Shown one piece after another: positions 8,816 to 16,051 of a DNA stretch of 32,742 bases. The position numbers were made by a program, and so were the translations under genes. This stretch comes from an uncultured Collinsella sp. (GTDB lineage Bacteria; Actinomycetota; Coriobacteriia; Coriobacteriales; Coriobacteriaceae). The notes below the pieces were generated by a model. It made no database searches, was not told the origin of the DNA, and was given only the letters and a program-made list of their open reading frames with translations. Where the stretch lies: assembly GCA_958370325.1 (NCBI GenBank), contig CATXJW010000024.1, forward strand, positions 1-32,742, written 5' to 3'. Position 1 is the stretch's first letter; each line of letters opens with the position of its first letter.

Positions 8816-8834
8816 GGTGGGCCATGTGTCCCAT
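8816..8834 (-). promoter_or_regulatory. Shared 19-bp motif upstream of lipoprotein copy A
   Basis: The minus strand reads ATGGGACACATGGCCCACC. An exact copy lies at 9785-9803 upstream of copy B. The core GGGACACATGGCCC is an imperfect palindrome (GGGxCA..TGxCCC), as in a dimeric repressor site. Regulation is inferred; it could also be part of a dispersed repeat. Confidence 0.45.
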
Positions 8835-8885
8835 TCTGAGGGCCGGATTTGCGCCGACAAGTGGCAATATGCGCGGGTCCAAAGA

Positions 8886-8914
8886 GGGGAGGGCCGATGC
8901 TGTCGGCCCTCCCC
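8886..8914 (-). terminator. Terminator of the second lipoprotein gene
   Basis: A perfect 12-bp GC-rich stem (8886-8897 with 8903-8914) closes a 5-nt loop, about 70 bp after the stop at 8985. The T tract on the minus side is weak (CTCTTTGG). Confidence 0.75.
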
Positions 8915-8984
8915 GGGGTTGGGTGCCCGTTGCTTTAATGGGGCGCATGTGCGCAGGTGCGCGTAGGCGCGTGCGGGTGTCCCG

Positions 8985-9587
8985 TTACTTGATCTCGATG
9001 CTCGAAATCTCGACTTCGCGTGCCTCGTCAACTGCTTTCTTCATGTCGTCGGGGAACTCGATGGAGTTGAGAAGCGCCTCGGCTTCTTTCTTGTGCTGGT
9101 CGAAGTTCCTAATCATGATATAGACGCTTCCCGTGTCGACGTCGGTAAAGAGGTAGGTATAAGTGCCGCCGTTGTCCTTGCACGTTCCGGTGAGCCATGT
9201 TCTGCCGTTGTACTCGACGGGGTCGCCATCCTCCCACTGGAACGTTCCAGTATGCCTTTCGGCCTGCTCTGCAAAGGACTCTTCGGCCGTCATCTTCTCT
9301 TGCCAAACGGGGATGAAACGGTCGACTGTGGTGTTCTCGTTCTCGGGGAAGGTGAGCTGGGCCCTGTCGGCATTCTTGCCGGCGGAGTCGCTTACGCCGA
9401 CGCCTTCGGGCATCTCGACCTTAAACCAGATAAAGTCGGTCTTCTTGGCGACGGGGGCCTTTTCCTTGCTCTCGCTCTTGGCGGTGCTGCCGCCTCCGCC
9501 CGATGCGCTCCCGCCGCAGCCGACAAGGGCAAACGCGGCAAAGAGGGCGATGCAAAGGGAAAGAATCGATAGGGTCTTTTTCTTCAT
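8985..9587 (-). CDS. Lipoprotein, member of a tandem paralogous pair (copy B)
   Basis: A 200-residue lipoprotein. MKKKTLSILSLC and the lipobox LVGCGG are followed by a Ser/Gly/Lys linker and a domain with TDFIWFKVEMPEGVGV, DRAQLTF, DRFIPVWQ, YNGRTW, GSVYIMIRN and LNSIEFPDDM. These align with copy A in order, while the linker and surface segments differ. The ATG at 9587 was chosen because AAGGAGG lies 8 nt upstream and the signal peptide starts there; the reading frame stays open far upstream, but that extension has no gene-like content. The gene has its own terminator (8886-8914), and a copy of the 19-bp motif lies about 200 bp upstream. The function is unknown; the two copies may bind related ligands or form a pair. 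Confidence 0.88.
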   Translation of the reverse strand: MKKKTLSILSLCIALFAAFALVGCGGSASGGGGSTAKSESKEKAPVAKKTDFIWFKVEMPEGVGVSDSAGKNADRAQLTFPENENTTVDRFIPVWQEKMTAEESFAEQAERHTGTFQWEDGDPVEYNGRTWLTGTCKDNGGTYTYLFTDVDTGSVYIMIRNFDQHKKEAEALLNSIEFPDDMKKAVDEAREVEISSIEIK

Positions 9588-9964
9588 GGTGGCGTCCTCC
9601 TTGTCTGCCAGGGACATCGTGTGCTGCGGATCGCTGGGGCGGCGGTTGCGCGTGCACATGATGACTTTGTTTGCTGTGCGGTGATTCCTCCATTCGTCGT
9701 CCGGTGCCGTGATGAGCGTTGCCCCAACATGGGGCTCCTTATCTATATGTATGCCCCAGTTGCCGTCGTCCGGGAGTCTCGAAAGGTGGGCCATGTGTCC
9801 CATGTTTGCGTTGCTGTCGCCTATCGTGTGCCATAGAAATCCGCGATGGCCAGGTGCGCTGACGCCCATGTGCTTATGGGCTAGACTTAGCACCATTATG
9901 TGATCGATGCGGTCGGTCGGCGGTTGCCGCTCGGCCGATGTATATGACTTGAAGGTGCATGTGT
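9588..9964. other. Intergenic region between divergent genes
   Basis: About 377 bp separate lipoprotein copy B from the divergent folate genes. It holds the shared 19-bp motif (9785-9803) and a short perfect hairpin, GCCCCA/TGGGGC, at 9721-9735. It must carry promoters in both directions. No credible gene was seen. Confidence 0.6.
9785..9803 (-). promoter_or_regulatory. Shared 19-bp motif upstream of lipoprotein copy B
   Basis: An exact match to 8816-8834 (minus strand ATGGGACACATGGCCCACC). The flanks differ beyond one or two bases, so selection or mobility has kept this core. It lies between divergent genes and could act on either. Confidence 0.45.
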
Positions 9965-10597
9965 ATGAGCCAAGAGATGATGGACAAGACCTGCCGCGGG
10001 TTTGCCGAGGCGCTGGCCGCGCGCGAGCCGGTTCCCGGCGGTGGCAGCGCGAGCGCTTTTGTGGGCGCGCTGGGCGCCTCGCTGTGTGGAATGGTTGCCC
10101 GCTACGGTGCGACCAATCCCGCGCTTGCCGATCGCGTGGACGATTTGGAGCGTGCGTTTTCCCAGGCGGACGAGTTATCGCAGGAACTTGTTGGTTTGGT
10201 TGCCGAGGATGTTCGTGCGTACGGCCAGGTGTCTGCGGCATACGGTATTCCGCGCGATGATCCGGCTCGACCCGCGGCGATTCAAGATGCGTTGCACGTG
10301 GCGGCCATGCCTCCGTATCGAATCATGGATGCCTGCGGGCGCGCGCTGGCGCTGCTCGAGGACATGGCCGATAAGGGCTCGCGCCAGCTGCTGTCCGATG
10401 TGGCATGCGGCGCTGTGTTCTGCCGCGCCGCCATGCAGGGTGCGAGCCTGACGCTCTTCGCCAACACCACATCCATGAAAGACCGGGCGCGCGCCGAGGA
10501 GCTCGAGACGGCGTGTGATGAGTTGCTCGACACGTGGTTGCCGCGCGCCGATGCGCTGGCTCGCCGCGCCGCCGACGCCGCAAGGAAGAGAGGATAG
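9965..10597 (+). CDS. fchA: Formimino-THF cyclodeaminase / methenyl-THF cyclohydrolase family protein
   Basis: A 210-residue, mostly helical protein of the FTCD C-terminal/FchA family, which handles 5-formimino- or 5,10-methenyl-tetrahydrofolate. The family signature PVPGGGSASA lies near residues 22-31, followed by GALGASLCGMVARY, a central helical region (DDPARPAAIQDALHVAAMPP) and GASLTLFANTTSMKD. The start at 9965 has GAAGG at a good spacing; an ATG at 9959 in the same frame is too close to it. The length is typical of stand-alone cyclodeaminase proteins. folD starts 2 nt after the stop, so they form one operon. Because the neighbouring FolD lacks its cyclohydrolase lysine, this protein probably provides the cyclohydrolase step. 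No histidine-degradation gene is adjacent. Confidence 0.88.
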   Translation: MSQEMMDKTCRGFAEALAAREPVPGGGSASAFVGALGASLCGMVARYGATNPALADRVDDLERAFSQADELSQELVGLVAEDVRAYGQVSAAYGIPRDDPARPAAIQDALHVAAMPPYRIMDACGRALALLEDMADKGSRQLLSDVACGAVFCRAAMQGASLTLFANTTSMKDRARAEELETACDELLDTWLPRADALARRAADAARKRG

Positions 10598-10599
10598 CC

Positions 10600-11454
10600 A
10601 TGGCTGAACTGCTGAAGGGTGCTCCCGTTGCTCGCGCTTTGACTGAGGAACTTGCTGCTCGCTGCGCAGTCCTGCGCGAGCGCGGCGCTGTTCCGACGTT
10701 GGCTATCGTGCGTGTGGGTGAACGCGAGGACGACCTATCCTACGAGCGCGGTGCGCTCAAGCGCTGCGAGAAGGTTGGCATTGAAGCTCGCCGCGTTTTG
10801 CTTCCCGCCGATGTTTCGCAGGACGAGCTGTTGGCGGCCATCGAGGACATCAATACCGATTCGTCTGTTCATGGCTGCCTGATGTTCCGCCCGCTGCCCG
10901 CCGGCCTTGACGAGGACGCGGTTGCCGCGGCGCTCGATCCTGCCAAGGACGTTGACTCCATGACGCCGGCTTCGCTGCTCACCACGCTTTCGGGGCACGG
11001 CGAGGGTTTTGCCCCCTGCACAGCCGAAGCCGTGCTTGCTTTGCTGGATCATTACGGCGTTGAGCTGGATGGAGCTAAGGTTGCTGTGGTCGGGCGCTCG
11101 CTGGTGATCGGGCGTCCTGTTGCCGCCATGCTTACGGCGCACAATGCGACCGTGACGACGTGCCATACGCATACGCGCGACCTTGCTGCCGAGTGCCGTG
11201 CTGCCGACATTGTGGTTGCCGCCGTTGGACGCGCGCGTACGATTGGCGTGGATGCGGTTCGCGAGGGCCAGACGATCATCGATGTTGGCATTAATTGGGA
11301 CGAGGCCGCTGGCAAGCTGGTGGGTGACGTCGATTCTGATGCTGCGGAGCCGGTCGTTAACGCCATCACGCCCGTGCCGGGCGGCGTGGGCGCTGTGACG
11401 ACGGCGATCCTCGCCAAACACGTGATCGAGGCGGCCGAGCGCGCATCGAAATAG
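10600..11454 (+). CDS. folD: Methylenetetrahydrofolate dehydrogenase (FolD) with altered cyclohydrolase site
   Basis: A 284-residue FolD. The Rossmann part is standard (VVGRSLVIGRPVAAML, TVTTCHTHT, IIDVGINW) and the C-terminal ITPVPGGVGAVTTA is intact, so NAD(P)-dependent oxidation of 5,10-methylene-THF is expected. The active-site motif YxxxK reads Y48-E-R-G-A52, so Ala stands at the catalytic lysine, and the QLPLP motif reads F96-R-P-L-P, losing its Gln. Asp119 of KDVD is kept. In the human bifunctional enzyme the lysine is needed for cyclohydrolase but not dehydrogenase activity, so this protein is probably a dehydrogenase only. GGAAGAGAGG precedes the ATG, and the gene follows the fchA-like gene by 2 nt. 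The name is secure; loss of activity is inferred. Confidence 0.93.
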   Translation: MAELLKGAPVARALTEELAARCAVLRERGAVPTLAIVRVGEREDDLSYERGALKRCEKVGIEARRVLLPADVSQDELLAAIEDINTDSSVHGCLMFRPLPAGLDEDAVAAALDPAKDVDSMTPASLLTTLSGHGEGFAPCTAEAVLALLDHYGVELDGAKVAVVGRSLVIGRPVAAMLTAHNATVTTCHTHTRDLAAECRAADIVVAAVGRARTIGVDAVREGQTIIDVGINWDEAAGKLVGDVDSDAAEPVVNAITPVPGGVGAVTTAILAKHVIEAAERASK

Positions 11455-11489
11455 GCGTTTTGGGCTGTTTGAGGGGTTAGTTCTATACC

Positions 11490-11723
11490 CCGTGGACAAA
11501 AAATGCCAAATATGAGTACTGTTGCCAAGATAGTCACATATATTTTAGGTCAAATAGGCTCTCTAACGATATTTATTATCGATAGAGAGCCTATTTTATT
11601 GGACCTATGAGGAATTACATCATCTAATTTTTGAACAAATGCAGATTTTTGACACCTATACGTAGCAAAATTGCTGTTACTAAATTGGTGACAGTACTCA
11701 TATTTGGCATTTTTTGACCACGG
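11490..11723. mobile_element. MITE-like AT-rich element with 39-bp terminal inverted repeats
   Basis: Two 39-bp arms (11490-11528 and 11685-11723) are inverted copies with three mismatches. Both contain CAAAAAATGCCAAATATGAG. The 156 bp between them are AT-rich, unlike the flanking genes, and contain a second structure: a perfect 13-bp stem (11553-11565 with 11583-11595) inside an outer AGGTC/GACCT pair. No transposase or credible reading frame is present. This layout fits a non-autonomous miniature element. A target-site duplication was not clear. It sits between folD and the dipeptidase gene and could also end folD transcription by its hairpins. Confidence 0.7.
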
Positions 11724-11808
11724 AGGTTGCCAGCGCCGCGGTTTCGCCCTTTCTGCGCCGAAGCGATACACTGTTATCGTTTGATTTCTTCGCTCAAGGA
11801 GGATGCGC

Positions 11809-13332
11809 ATGCCGTGCACAACGATTTTGGTTGGTAAGAACGCGAGCTACGACGGGTCGACGTTGGTTGCCCGCAACGAGGACTCGTCCAACGGGGTGTT
11901 TGAGCCCAAGCGTATGCGCGTGGTGCATCCCGACGAGCAGCCGCGCGTCTACACGAGCGTCCTGAGTCACCTGACCGTTGAGCTGCCCGATAACCCCATG
12001 CGCTACACGAGCGTCCCCGATGTTGTTCCGGGCCACGGCATCTGGGCCGAGGCCGGTTTTAACGAGCTCAATGTGGGCATGTCCGCAACCGAGACGCTCA
12101 CCACCAACGAGCGCGTTCGCGGCGCCGACCCGCTTGTGGACTACGTGCCCGCCAAGGGCAACGAGGGTGAGGACGGCTATGTGCCGGCGCAGCCCGGCGG
12201 TCTGGGCGAGGAGGACATGGTGACCCTGGTCCTGCCGTACGCTAAGTCCGCCCGCGACGGCGTGCGTATCCTGGGCGACCTGCTCGAGCGCTACGGCACC
12301 TACGAGAACAACGGCATCGCCTTTAGCGACGTGGACGAGATCTGGTGGCTTGAGACCATCGGCGGCCACCACTGGATTGCCAAGCGCGTGCCCGATGACG
12401 CCTATGTGACCATGCCCAACCAGCTGGGTATCGACAGCTTTGACCTGGATGACGCCGAGGGCGCCCAGGCCGACCACATGTGCTCCGCCGACCTGCGCTC
12501 CTGGATGGCCGAGTGGCATCTGGACCTGACGCTGGGCGTCGAGGGCGACGGTCCGGCCGCGGTCTTTAACCCGCGCGAGGCCTTTGGATCGCACAGTGAC
12601 AGCGACCACGTTTACAACACACCTCGCGCCTGGTACATGCAGCGCTGCCTCAACCCCAGCGACGTGTGGGATGGCCCCGAGGCCGACTACACGCCCGAGA
12701 GCGACGATATTCCCTGGAGCCGCGTGCCCGAGCGCAAGGTGACCATCGAGGACATCAAGTACGTGCTTTCGAGCCACTACCAGGGCACGGAGTACGACTG
12801 CTACGGCAGCAAGGGCACGCCCGCCACACGCGGCGCCTATCGTCCCATCGGGATCAACCGCAACAGCCAACTCGCCGTACTGCAGCTGCGTCCCTATGCG
12901 CAGCCGGCCTACCGCGCCGTGCAGTGGATGGCCTTTGGCTCCAACTCGTTTAACGCGCTGGTTCCGCTGTACGCCAACGTCGAGACCATGCCCGAGTACT
13001 ACGCCGACACCCAGGCTCGCGTGACGTCCGAGAACTTCTACTGGGCCAACCGCCTGATCGGCGCCCTGGCCGATGTCCGTTTCCACGAGTGCGGTCGCGC
13101 CGTCGAGGACTACCAGGAGAAAGTCGGCGGCATGGGCCACAAGCAGATCCATGACGTCGACGCTGCCGTAGCCGTTCTGCCCGAGGCCGAGGTGCCCGCC
13201 GAGCTTGCACGCGCCAACGAGGCCTTTGCCGAGCTCGTGCGCGTGGAGACCGATGCCCTGTTGGGCAAGGTACTCTACACCACGAGCTGCGCCATGAAGA
13301 ACTCTTTCGCGATGAACGACAACGTGAGGTAG
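11809..13332 (+). CDS. C69-family dipeptidase
   Basis: A 507-residue peptidase of the C69 (U34, PepD-like) family, an Ntn hydrolase that splits dipeptides using an N-terminal cysteine. It begins MPCTTILVGKNASYDGS, with Cys3 as the presumed nucleophile, followed by ARNEDS and, further in, GIWAEAGFNELNVGMSATET and EIWWLETIGGHHWIAKRVPDD, all typical blocks. The ATG at 11809 is preferred over the in-frame ATG at 11803 because AAGGAGG ends directly before 11803, leaving 6 nt to 11809. No signal peptide is seen, so it is probably cytoplasmic and serves peptide nutrition. It stands alone between the MITE-like element and the phasin-like gene. Confidence 0.92.
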   Translation: MPCTTILVGKNASYDGSTLVARNEDSSNGVFEPKRMRVVHPDEQPRVYTSVLSHLTVELPDNPMRYTSVPDVVPGHGIWAEAGFNELNVGMSATETLTTNERVRGADPLVDYVPAKGNEGEDGYVPAQPGGLGEEDMVTLVLPYAKSARDGVRILGDLLERYGTYENNGIAFSDVDEIWWLETIGGHHWIAKRVPDDAYVTMPNQLGIDSFDLDDAEGAQADHMCSADLRSWMAEWHLDLTLGVEGDGPAAVFNPREAFGSHSDSDHVYNTPRAWYMQRCLNPSDVWDGPEADYTPESDDIPWSRVPERKVTIEDIKYVLSSHYQGTEYDCYGSKGTPATRGAYRPIGINRNSQLAVLQLRPYAQPAYRAVQWMAFGSNSFNALVPLYANVETMPEYYADTQARVTSENFYWANRLIGALADVRFHECGRAVEDYQEKVGGMGHKQIHDVDAAVAVLPEAEVPAELARANEAFAELVRVETDALLGKVLYTTSCAMKNSFAMNDNVR

Positions 13333-13431
13333 GGATTTCCCGTCGATCGAATAGCGCTAAAACGCTTTGTCGCTTTCACTCAATCTTGGGTACAAGAACG
13401 CCAATACAGTTGTTTGTGATTGGAGACAACC

Positions 13432-13848
13432 ATGGTTATGAAACTCGATCAGCTTGTTAACGGTGCCATTAACGTGGGCTTCGGCGCCGCCGCTGTTGCC
13501 GTCGAGGGTAGCAAGAAGGTCCTCGACGACCTCAATACCAAGGGTGAGCAGGTGCGCAAGGACGCAGGCGCCCCCGATATCGCCCGCAGTGTGTCCGACA
13601 TGTTCGAGCAGGCCGGTGGCACCATCTCCGACCTGACCGAGCGTCTGGGTATGCAGGGCGAGACCGCGGCCCAGCGCGTGCTTGACGAGCTCATCCTTGC
13701 CCGCGTCCGCGTCATGACCGCCCCCGAGCGCACGGCTTTCCTGGCCCATGTGCGCGACATCGTCGATTCGGTCGAGGACAACGTGACCTCGGTGCCCGTC
13801 GAGTCCGTTGAGCCCGACGATGCGAAGGATACCGAAGAGGCCGAGTAG
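13432..13848 (+). CDS. Phasin-like protein upstream of an AarF/UbiB kinase
   Basis: A 138-residue protein with a hydrophobic small-residue helix near the N terminus (VGFGAAAVAVEGSKKVLDDL) followed by KGEQVRKDAG, the layout of phasin-superfamily proteins. A helical middle and an acidic C-terminal tail (DDAKDTEEAE) follow. The ATG at 13432 has GGAG 6 nt upstream; a TTG further up in frame is unlikely. The AarF/UbiB gene starts 8 nt after the stop, so the two form one operon. No polyhydroxyalkanoate synthesis gene is in the window, so a role in PHA granules is doubtful; a membrane- or lipid-linked helper of the kinase is more likely. The family call is by pattern. Confidence 0.72.
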   Translation: MVMKLDQLVNGAINVGFGAAAVAVEGSKKVLDDLNTKGEQVRKDAGAPDIARSVSDMFEQAGGTISDLTERLGMQGETAAQRVLDELILARVRVMTAPERTAFLAHVRDIVDSVEDNVTSVPVESVEPDDAKDTEEAE

Positions 13849-13856
13849 CAGCGCAG

Positions 13857-15620
13857 ATGGCAGATTCCACCACCGATTACAACAATCTAGATCCCTTGGG
13901 TGACGAGGCGGCGGTTGTCGATGAGGTCGACGCCGCCGTCTCGGGTGCTCGCAAGAAGCCGCGCGCTGTCGATATGGTGCCAGAGGAGCCCGACGCGATG
14001 GCGCCGGACGAGGAATACCAGCTCACGCCGGCGGGCCGCCGCGAGCGCATCGGGCAGATTGTTCGCTTGGTCAAAAAGTACCGTGTGTGGGATAACCTCA
14101 CGCCGGTTCGTTTGCGCCGCCTGCTCGAGGAACTCGGCCCCATGTTCGTCAAGATGGGGCAGATTCTGGCCAACCGGTCCGAGATTCTGCCGCAACGCTT
14201 TTGCGACGAGCTGCGTCGTCTGCGCTCCGACGTGGAGCCGGTGCCGTACGAGGTCGTACTCAGTTGTCTGGAAGAAGAATACGGCCTGCGCCTGGGGGAG
14301 ATGTTCGATGCGATCGACCCCAATCCGCTTGGTAGCGCATCGCTCGCGCAGGTGCACCGCGCTCGTCTGGTGACGGGCGAGGACGTGGCCGTCAAGGTGC
14401 AGCGCCCCGGTGCGCAGCAGGTTATGGCACAGGACATCGATATCATCCGCTCGGTGGTGCGTATCGTTTCCAAGTTCGTCAACACCGATCAATTCGTTGA
14501 CCTGCACGGCGTAGTCGAGGAGTTGTGGACCTCGTTTCGCGAGGAGACCAACTTTTTGGCCGAGGCCAAAAACCTCAACGACTTCTACGAGTTCCATAAG
14601 AGCGTTCATGGCGTGACGTGTCCTAAATCCTATCTGGATCTGTGCACCGAGCACGTTGTGGTCATGGACTACATCGACGGCATTTCGATCGCCGATCCTG
14701 AGTGCTTGGTGGCCGAGGGCTATGACTTGGAAAAGATCGGTGCCGCGATTGTCGAGGACTACTCGACGCAGGTGCTCGATGACGGCTTTTTCCATGCCGA
14801 CCCGCATGCGGGAAACATTATTCTCAAGGACGGCATCGTTTACTTTATCGACTTGGGCATGGTCGGACGCATGTCGAGCCACGACCGCGGTATCGTCAAG
14901 GACATGATTTTCGCCGTGGCCGAGGGCGACGTGCCCAAGCTTAAGGATTCGCTCATGCGCTTCGCCGTGACGCGTGGTGACTCGGCTGAGCTCGATCATT
15001 CGGCCTTTTTGTCCGATTTGGACTTTATCGTGGCTGACTTTGCGGGCCTTGACCTGAAGGATCTGGATATCGGCGAGTTTTTGACCTCGCTGTTAAACCT
15101 TGCGCGTAAGAATGACGTTGAGCTGCCGAGCGTGGTGACGATGTTCGCCCGCGGCATGGTGACGCTCGAGGGCCTGTTGACCGAGTACATGCCCAACGTC
15201 AACATGATCCAGATCATTCAGACGCACATCAAAAACGAGAAGAGCACCTATGCGCGCGTGCGCGATATGGGGCGCGATCTTGCCGCGAGCAGCTATCGTG
15301 CGGCAAAAGGCTCGCTCGAGGCGGCCGAGTATCTGGGCTTGGCTTCGCGTATGCTCACGCGCGGCCAGCTTAAGGTGAACACACAGATCATGAGCAGCGA
15401 TAAGGCGCTGCGACAGCTGGGCGGAATTATCGACCGCATGTCGATGGCAATTGTGATCGCCGGTCTGTTTATCGGTTCGTCGGTGGTGTACTACGCACGC
15501 ATCGAGCCGGTTGTCCTCGGCATTCCGGTCATCGGCTTCTTTGGCTACGTCAGCGCACTGGTGCTGGCGCTTATGCTGGGCCGCAATATCTGGCTCAACA
15601 GTCACGGCGGCAAGCACTAG
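13857..15620 (+). CDS. AarF/UbiB/ABC1-family atypical kinase
   Basis: A 587-residue member of the UbiB/ABC1 atypical kinase family, which supports isoprenoid-lipid (quinone) metabolism by ATP-dependent action at the membrane. The motifs are in order: FVKMGQILANRSEILP (the KxGQ block), an Ala/Ser-rich loop LGSASLAQVHRA, AVKVQRPG with the ATP-site lysine, VVMDYIDGIS, HADPHAGNI (catalytic loop) and YFIDLGMVGRM (metal-binding DLG). Two C-terminal membrane helices (about 525-580) anchor it. The N terminus has a poorly conserved acidic extension. The ribosome site before the ATG is weak, which suggests translational coupling to the phasin-like gene 8 nt upstream. A terminator lies at 15672-15699. 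The substrate in this organism is unknown. Confidence 0.92.
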   Translation: MADSTTDYNNLDPLGDEAAVVDEVDAAVSGARKKPRAVDMVPEEPDAMAPDEEYQLTPAGRRERIGQIVRLVKKYRVWDNLTPVRLRRLLEELGPMFVKMGQILANRSEILPQRFCDELRRLRSDVEPVPYEVVLSCLEEEYGLRLGEMFDAIDPNPLGSASLAQVHRARLVTGEDVAVKVQRPGAQQVMAQDIDIIRSVVRIVSKFVNTDQFVDLHGVVEELWTSFREETNFLAEAKNLNDFYEFHKSVHGVTCPKSYLDLCTEHVVVMDYIDGISIADPECLVAEGYDLEKIGAAIVEDYSTQVLDDGFFHADPHAGNIILKDGIVYFIDLGMVGRMSSHDRGIVKDMIFAVAEGDVPKLKDSLMRFAVTRGDSAELDHSAFLSDLDFIVADFAGLDLKDLDIGEFLTSLLNLARKNDVELPSVVTMFARGMVTLEGLLTEYMPNVNMIQIIQTHIKNEKSTYARVRDMGRDLAASSYRAAKGSLEAAEYLGLASRMLTRGQLKVNTQIMSSDKALRQLGGIIDRMSMAIVIAGLFIGSSVVYYARIEPVVLGIPVIGFFGYVSALVLALMLGRNIWLNSHGGKH

Positions 15621-15671
15621 AGGCCGCGACCGTCACCGCATTTTCCTATCGCAAACAATAGCTTTTACCTT

Positions 15672-15699
15672 GGGCTTCGCCTGCGTGCGAGGCCCTTTT
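15672..15699 (+). terminator. Terminator of the phasin-like/aarF operon
   Basis: An 8-bp stem (GGGCTTCG with CGAGGCCC, one G-U pair) closes an 8-nt loop and is followed by TTTT. It separates the kinase operon from the riboswitch immediately downstream. Confidence 0.8.
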
Positions 15700-15707
15700 G
15701 CGTGCTA

Positions 15708-15905
15708 CCATATCGACGGTAATAATCGATGGCCTAGATGGTGGTGCGGAGACGCACGAATGCGCGGTTTTCCTGCGCGTTTGGGAGAATCGGGGTGCAA
15801 GTCCCCGGCTGTACCAGTAACCGTAATTCCTCTTGGCTCGGGATGTTCGCGTCGCAGATCGGACGACGTGCCCGAGTCGTTAAGGTTAAGTCGGATCGCC
15901 TCCCA
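15708..15905 (+). promoter_or_regulatory. Cobalamin riboswitch
   Basis: The conserved core is clear: GGGAGAATC, then GGGGTGCAAGTCCCC (a hairpin with the B12-box-type loop), then GGCTGTACCAGTAACCG, followed by a variable arm with GGCTCGGG/CCCGAG and the closing segment GTCGGATCGCCTCCC. Exact ends are approximate. Downstream, a GC-rich stem (about 15907-15941, TGCATACGGCGGC with GCCGCCGGTGTGCA, imperfect) lacks a T run, so the switch may act on translation or through a pausing or rho mechanism. It precedes two surface-protein genes with transcobalamin-like domains. Binding of cobalamin is expected to reduce expression. Confidence 0.88.
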
Positions 15906-16051
15906 TCTTGCATACGGCGGCGGCGTATGCCGCCGGTGTGCATAGGGCTCTGGAGGGAAGGGGGACCCCGATGGGGGAACTCGAGCGCAACATGCGCGAT
16001 GACGTGGGGCAGCTTCAAGGCAACGCTCCAAGTACAGACAGTAGGAGACAA

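Noticed and set aside
9588..10241. A 218-residue N-terminal extension of lipoprotein copy B
   Set aside because: The signal peptide and AAGGAGG place the start at 9587; the extension is Pro/Arg-rich with no domain and overlaps the folate gene on the other strand.
11550..11819. An 89-codon minus-strand frame across the MITE-like element
   Set aside because: It runs through the inverted repeats, lacks a ribosome site and has no recognisable protein features.
15971..16051. Alternative earlier start of the large DUF4430 protein
   Set aside because: It would put about 27 more polar residues before an already long signal peptide; GGAG before 16052 is the better site, though 15971 is not excluded.
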